64,000 bases of DNA, taken from Parablautia intestinalis (GTDB taxonomy: Bacteria > Bacillota > Clostridia > Lachnospirales > Lachnospiraceae). This document shows positions 61,223 to 64,000 of this stretch, piece after piece. A program made the translations under genes and the position numbers. The first letter of the stretch is position 1. Every line of letters starts with the position of its first letter. The DNA is taken from the NCBI GenBank assembly GCA_003612395.1, contig RAYQ01000016.1, positions 1 through 64,000 of the forward strand. Reading direction: 5' to 3'. The notes under the pieces were generated by a model that did no database searches, was not told the origin of the DNA, and was given only the letters and a program-made list of their open reading frames with translations.

Positions 61223-62596
61223 ATGGAACTGCAGGATAAAAAAGTTCTGGTGGTGGGAAGCGGAAAAAGCGGAATAGGCGCATCGCGGCTGCTTGGAAAG
61301 AAAGGAGCACTTCCGGTACTGTTTGACAGCAATGAAAAGCTTGATAAAAAAGAACTGATGGAAAAAACAGGGGATATACCGGGGCTTACCCTCTGGGTGG
61401 GCACTTTGCCCGAAGAGGTAAAAAGAGATATTTCCCTTGTGGTGATAAGTCCCGGCGTGCCGGCAGACGCCCCCTTTTTAGATGAGTACAGGGATAGAAA
61501 TATACCTGTATGGGGGGAGATTGAACTGGCCTATGCCTTTGCAAAGGGAAAAATAGCAGCCATTACAGGAACCAACGGAAAAACCACAACGACTGCTTTG
61601 ACAGGTCAGATTTTGTCAGCATATTATAGCAGCGTATATGTGGTGGGAAATATTGGTAATCCCTATACGGATATTGCGTTAGATACGGGGAAGGAGAGCA
61701 TGACAGCCGCAGAGATCAGCAGCTTTCAGCTTGAAACCATTCATTCTTTCAGGCCGGATGTTTCGGCTGTTTTAAATATCACGCCGGATCACCTGAACCG
61801 TCATCATACCATGGAATGCTATGTAAAGACCAAAGAAAGAATAGCCGAAAATCAGACCGGGGAAGATGTGTGTGTACTAAATTATGAGGATCCCTATACC
61901 AGAGATTTCGGAAAAAGATGTCCTGCAAAAGTGCTCTACTTTTCTTCGGGAAGAGAGCTTAAGGAGGGAATTTATCTTAGCGGAGAGGAAATTTATCTGG
62001 CAGAATATTCGCCCGGTGATGAAAGAAATGTGCGCAGGCTTATGAATATACATGATATGAGACTTGTGGGAATGTGTAATGTGGAAAATGTGATGGCGGC
62101 TATTGCCATATGCCATGCGCTTAAGGTTCCCATGGATATTATTCTTGAAACCATACGGGTTTTTGCACCGGTGGAGCACAGAATAGAATTTGTTGACACG
62201 AAAGGTGGAGTGGATTATTATAATGATTCCAAAGGAACCAATCCGGACGCTGCGATCCAGGGAATACGCGCCATGACAAAGCCGACTGTGCTTTTAGGGG
62301 GCGGTTATGATAAAGGGAGCAGATATGACGAATGGATTGAAGCCTTTGAAGGAAAAGTAAAAGCCCTGGTGCTTACAGGACAGACCCAGGAGGCGATTGC
62401 AAAGTGTGCCAGAGCACATGGCATTTCCAATATTATTTTGGAGGATACCTTTGAGGAGGCCTTTCAGGCCTGCGTGGAGCAGGCTAAGGAGGGGGATGCG
62501 GTGCTTTTATCGCCGGCCTGTGCAAGCTGGGGAATGTTTCCCAATTATGAGGTTCGGGGGAAAGTATTTAAAGAGTTAGTAAGAAAAATGTCCTGA
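61223..62596 (+). CDS. murD: UDP-N-acetylmuramoylalanine--D-glutamate ligase MurD
   Basis: A 457-residue Mur ligase with an N-terminal Rossmann domain (VLVVGSGKSGIGASRLL), ATP site AAITGTNGKTTTTALTG, the EISSFQLE block, NITPDHLNRHHTMECY, HRIEFVDTKGGVDYYNDSKGTNPDAA and ASWGMFPNYEVRGKVFKELV. It adds D-Glu to UDP-MurNAc-L-Ala. It follows mraY by 35 bases. Confidence 0.96.
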   Translation: MELQDKKVLVVGSGKSGIGASRLLGKKGALPVLFDSNEKLDKKELMEKTGDIPGLTLWVGTLPEEVKRDISLVVISPGVPADAPFLDEYRDRNIPVWGEIELAYAFAKGKIAAITGTNGKTTTTALTGQILSAYYSSVYVVGNIGNPYTDIALDTGKESMTAAEISSFQLETIHSFRPDVSAVLNITPDHLNRHHTMECYVKTKERIAENQTGEDVCVLNYEDPYTRDFGKRCPAKVLYFSSGRELKEGIYLSGEEIYLAEYSPGDERNVRRLMNIHDMRLVGMCNVENVMAAIAICHALKVPMDIILETIRVFAPVEHRIEFVDTKGGVDYYNDSKGTNPDAAIQGIRAMTKPTVLLGGGYDKGSRYDEWIEAFEGKVKALVLTGQTQEAIAKCARAHGISNIILEDTFEEAFQACVEQAKEGDAVLLSPACASWGMFPNYEVRGKVFKELVRKMS

Positions 62597-62643
62597 CGGC
62601 CGCTTTTTGGGGCTGTTTTACCGGTATGGAGGGTTTAAATTAA

Positions 62644-63825
62644 ATGATTGTGGCACAAAGAAGATACCAGAACAATCATAGAGGACGGGTTAAGAAGCAG
62701 GAAGAATCTTTTTTTGATTATACACTTTTGTTTATCGTACTGTTCCTGCTGGCTTTTGGACTGGTTATGCTGTATTCCTCCAGCTCTTACGAGGGAAGTA
62801 CATTAAAAAATCCGGATCCGGCTTACTTCTTGAAAAAGCAGGCGGCCTCTACCGTTGTGGGGATGGCGGCCATGATTGTGGTTGCAAATATCCCATATCA
62901 TTTTTGGGAGCGTTTTGCAACAATGGGATATATCGTATCTATTGTGCTGATTTTGCTTATCATTCCTTTTGGCGTGGAGGCAAATGGTGCAAAGCGATGG
63001 CTTAATATAGCCGGGATATCTGTCCAGCCTGCGGAGATTGCAAAGGTAGGCATGATTTTGTTTTTAGCCAGTCTTATCTGTAAGGTGGGGCGGAAGATCA
63101 GAAGTGGAAAAGGTTTTTTCATTGTGCTGGGGATTCCGGTGCCTGTGTGCCTGCTGGTGTGGAAGATTACGGAAAATATGAGCTCCGCCATTATTATTCT
63201 TGGAATTGCAGTGCTGATGCTGTTTGTGGCATGTCCTGATTATAAGCGGTTTGTTTTGATTGGCCTTCTGGGAACTGCGGTTTGCGCTCTTGCCGTGTTT
63301 TTGATTGCAAATTCGGCTGATTCTGAAGGGCTTGGCGTGCGTGGAACCCGTATTTTAGCATGGCTTGATCCGGAGGCTTATGCCAGCGGTAAAGGCTTTC
63401 AGACGCTCCAGTCTCTTTATGCCATAGGCTCCGGGGGAATACTTGGAAAAGGGTTAGGCAGGAGCATGCAGAAGCTGGGATTTATTCCGGAGGCCCAGAA
63501 TGATATGATTTTTTCGATTATCTGTGAGGAGCTGGGGTTATTCGGGGCTATTTCTATTTTGCTGATGTTCATGTTGCTCATCTGGCGTTTTATGGTGATT
63601 GCCAACAATGCCCCGGATCTGTTTGGTGCGCTTTTGGTGGTTGGCGTGATGGGGCACATAGCCATACAGGTTATCCTGAATGTGGCGGTTGTGACCAATA
63701 CAATTCCCAATACGGGAATTTCTCTTCCCTTTATCAGTTTTGGAGGCACCTCTGTTCTTTTTCTCCTGATAGAAGTGGGAATTGTTCTAAGTGTGGGAAA
63801 GGGAATACGGCTGAAAGATTTATAG
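62644..63825 (+). CDS. FtsW/SpoVE-type lipid II polymerase
   Basis: A 393-residue SEDS protein with ten membrane segments. It contains the conserved NGAKRWLNIAGISVQPAEIAKVGMILFLA block, GFQTLQSLYAIGSGGILGKGLG, PEAQNDMIFSIICEELGL and PNTGISLPFISFGGTSVLF. It is the glycosyltransferase partner of a class B PBP. Between murD and murA in Clostridia this position is filled by spoVE/ftsW; if the interrupted pbp is spoVD, this may be its SpoVE partner. Confidence 0.92.
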   Translation: MIVAQRRYQNNHRGRVKKQEESFFDYTLLFIVLFLLAFGLVMLYSSSSYEGSTLKNPDPAYFLKKQAASTVVGMAAMIVVANIPYHFWERFATMGYIVSIVLILLIIPFGVEANGAKRWLNIAGISVQPAEIAKVGMILFLASLICKVGRKIRSGKGFFIVLGIPVPVCLLVWKITENMSSAIIILGIAVLMLFVACPDYKRFVLIGLLGTAVCALAVFLIANSADSEGLGVRGTRILAWLDPEAYASGKGFQTLQSLYAIGSGGILGKGLGRSMQKLGFIPEAQNDMIFSIICEELGLFGAISILLMFMLLIWRFMVIANNAPDLFGALLVVGVMGHIAIQVILNVAVVTNTIPNTGISLPFISFGGTSVLFLLIEVGIVLSVGKGIRLKDL

Positions 63826-63902
63826 TACAAGATGCATTTTCCAAAAGATTACATATAGTAGGATAGGTCTAATTTTTAAACCGGAAGGCAGATGGTGAGA
63901 AT

Positions 63903-64000
63903 TTGGATGCTATTCATATTCTGGGAGGAAATGCTCTTTTTGGAGAAACAAAGATACAGGGTTCCAAAAATGCGGTGCTGCCGGTGATGGCGGCGGCCCT
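63903..64000 (+). CDS. murA: UDP-N-acetylglucosamine 1-carboxyvinyltransferase, start only
   Basis: The window ends inside this gene. The visible 32 codons read LDAIHILGGNALFGETKIQGSK and continue NAVLPVMAAA, the characteristic MurA N-terminus with the substrate-binding K-N. TTG 63903 is the most likely start, with GGTGAG just upstream. It continues the dcw operon. Confidence 0.85.
   Translation, partial: MDAIHILGGNALFGETKIQGSKNAVLPVMAAA

Overview
The window looks like a chromosomal segment of a low-to-mid-GC, spore-forming Firmicute of the Lachnospiraceae (Clostridium cluster XIVa) type. The reasons are a SCIFF peptide and its radical SAM maturase next to a fused secDF, the order priA-def-fmt-yugP-type peptidase-rsmB-rlmN-PP2C-prkC-rsgA, and a dcw (division and cell wall) cluster with two class B penicillin-binding proteins before mraY-murD-ftsW-murA. 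All family assignments were made by reading the sequence; no database search was run.

Layout. (1) 96-7527 is a complete Tn4451-like mobilizable transposon. Its parts are imperfect terminal inverted repeats, a GA target dinucleotide, TnpX-type large serine recombinase, TnpW, a MobV/TnpZ-type relaxase with a recognisable oriT, RepA_N protein, a broken Cys-rich protein and an XRE regulator. Its cargo is an FMN-riboswitch operon of RibU plus an unusual riboflavin kinase-winged helix fusion. It sits in an XRE-DUF4097 regulator gene. (2) 8388-12629 is a CPBP protease, OmpR-type two-component system and BcrAB-like ABC exporter operon. (3) 14033-18067 is an agr-type quorum-sensing locus: tandem-HTH regulator, LytTR response regulator, GHKL kinase, and convergent agrB-agrD. 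The 42-residue AgrD has Ser where the ring-forming Cys normally lies. (4) 18107-40586 is housekeeping: CNNM/CorC transporter, SCIFF/ScfB, SecDF, RecJ, a PfkB kinase, MurE, PriA, Def, Fmt, RsmB, RlmN, Stp, PrkC and RsgA. (5) 40608-46855 is an accessory and decaying stretch: tandem hairpin repeats, two acetyltransferases, and broken hydrolase, nuclease, excisionase and integrase genes. (6) 46856-64000 is ychF, lgt, then the dcw cluster (MraZ box, mraZ, rsmH, ftsL, pbp, interrupted spoVD-like pbp, mraY, murD, ftsW/spoVE, start of murA).

The most striking feature is at 54617-59587. A 4,953-bp element interrupts the second penicillin-binding protein gene exactly inside its SxN active-site motif. 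It is bounded by an 18-bp direct repeat with one mismatch. It carries its own large serine recombinase, a 58-codon gene overlapping the recombinase start, a sigma-E-like promoter candidate ahead of that pair, and a three-gene ABC importer on the opposite strand. Recombination between the repeats would restore a 576-residue protein in frame, and a crossover in the left part of the repeat would rebuild S-C-N. This has the architecture of a developmentally excised element like the sigK skin element, but in a spoVD-like gene.

A dispersed family of short hairpin repeats recurs at five intergenic places, one being a perfect 39-bp tandem array.
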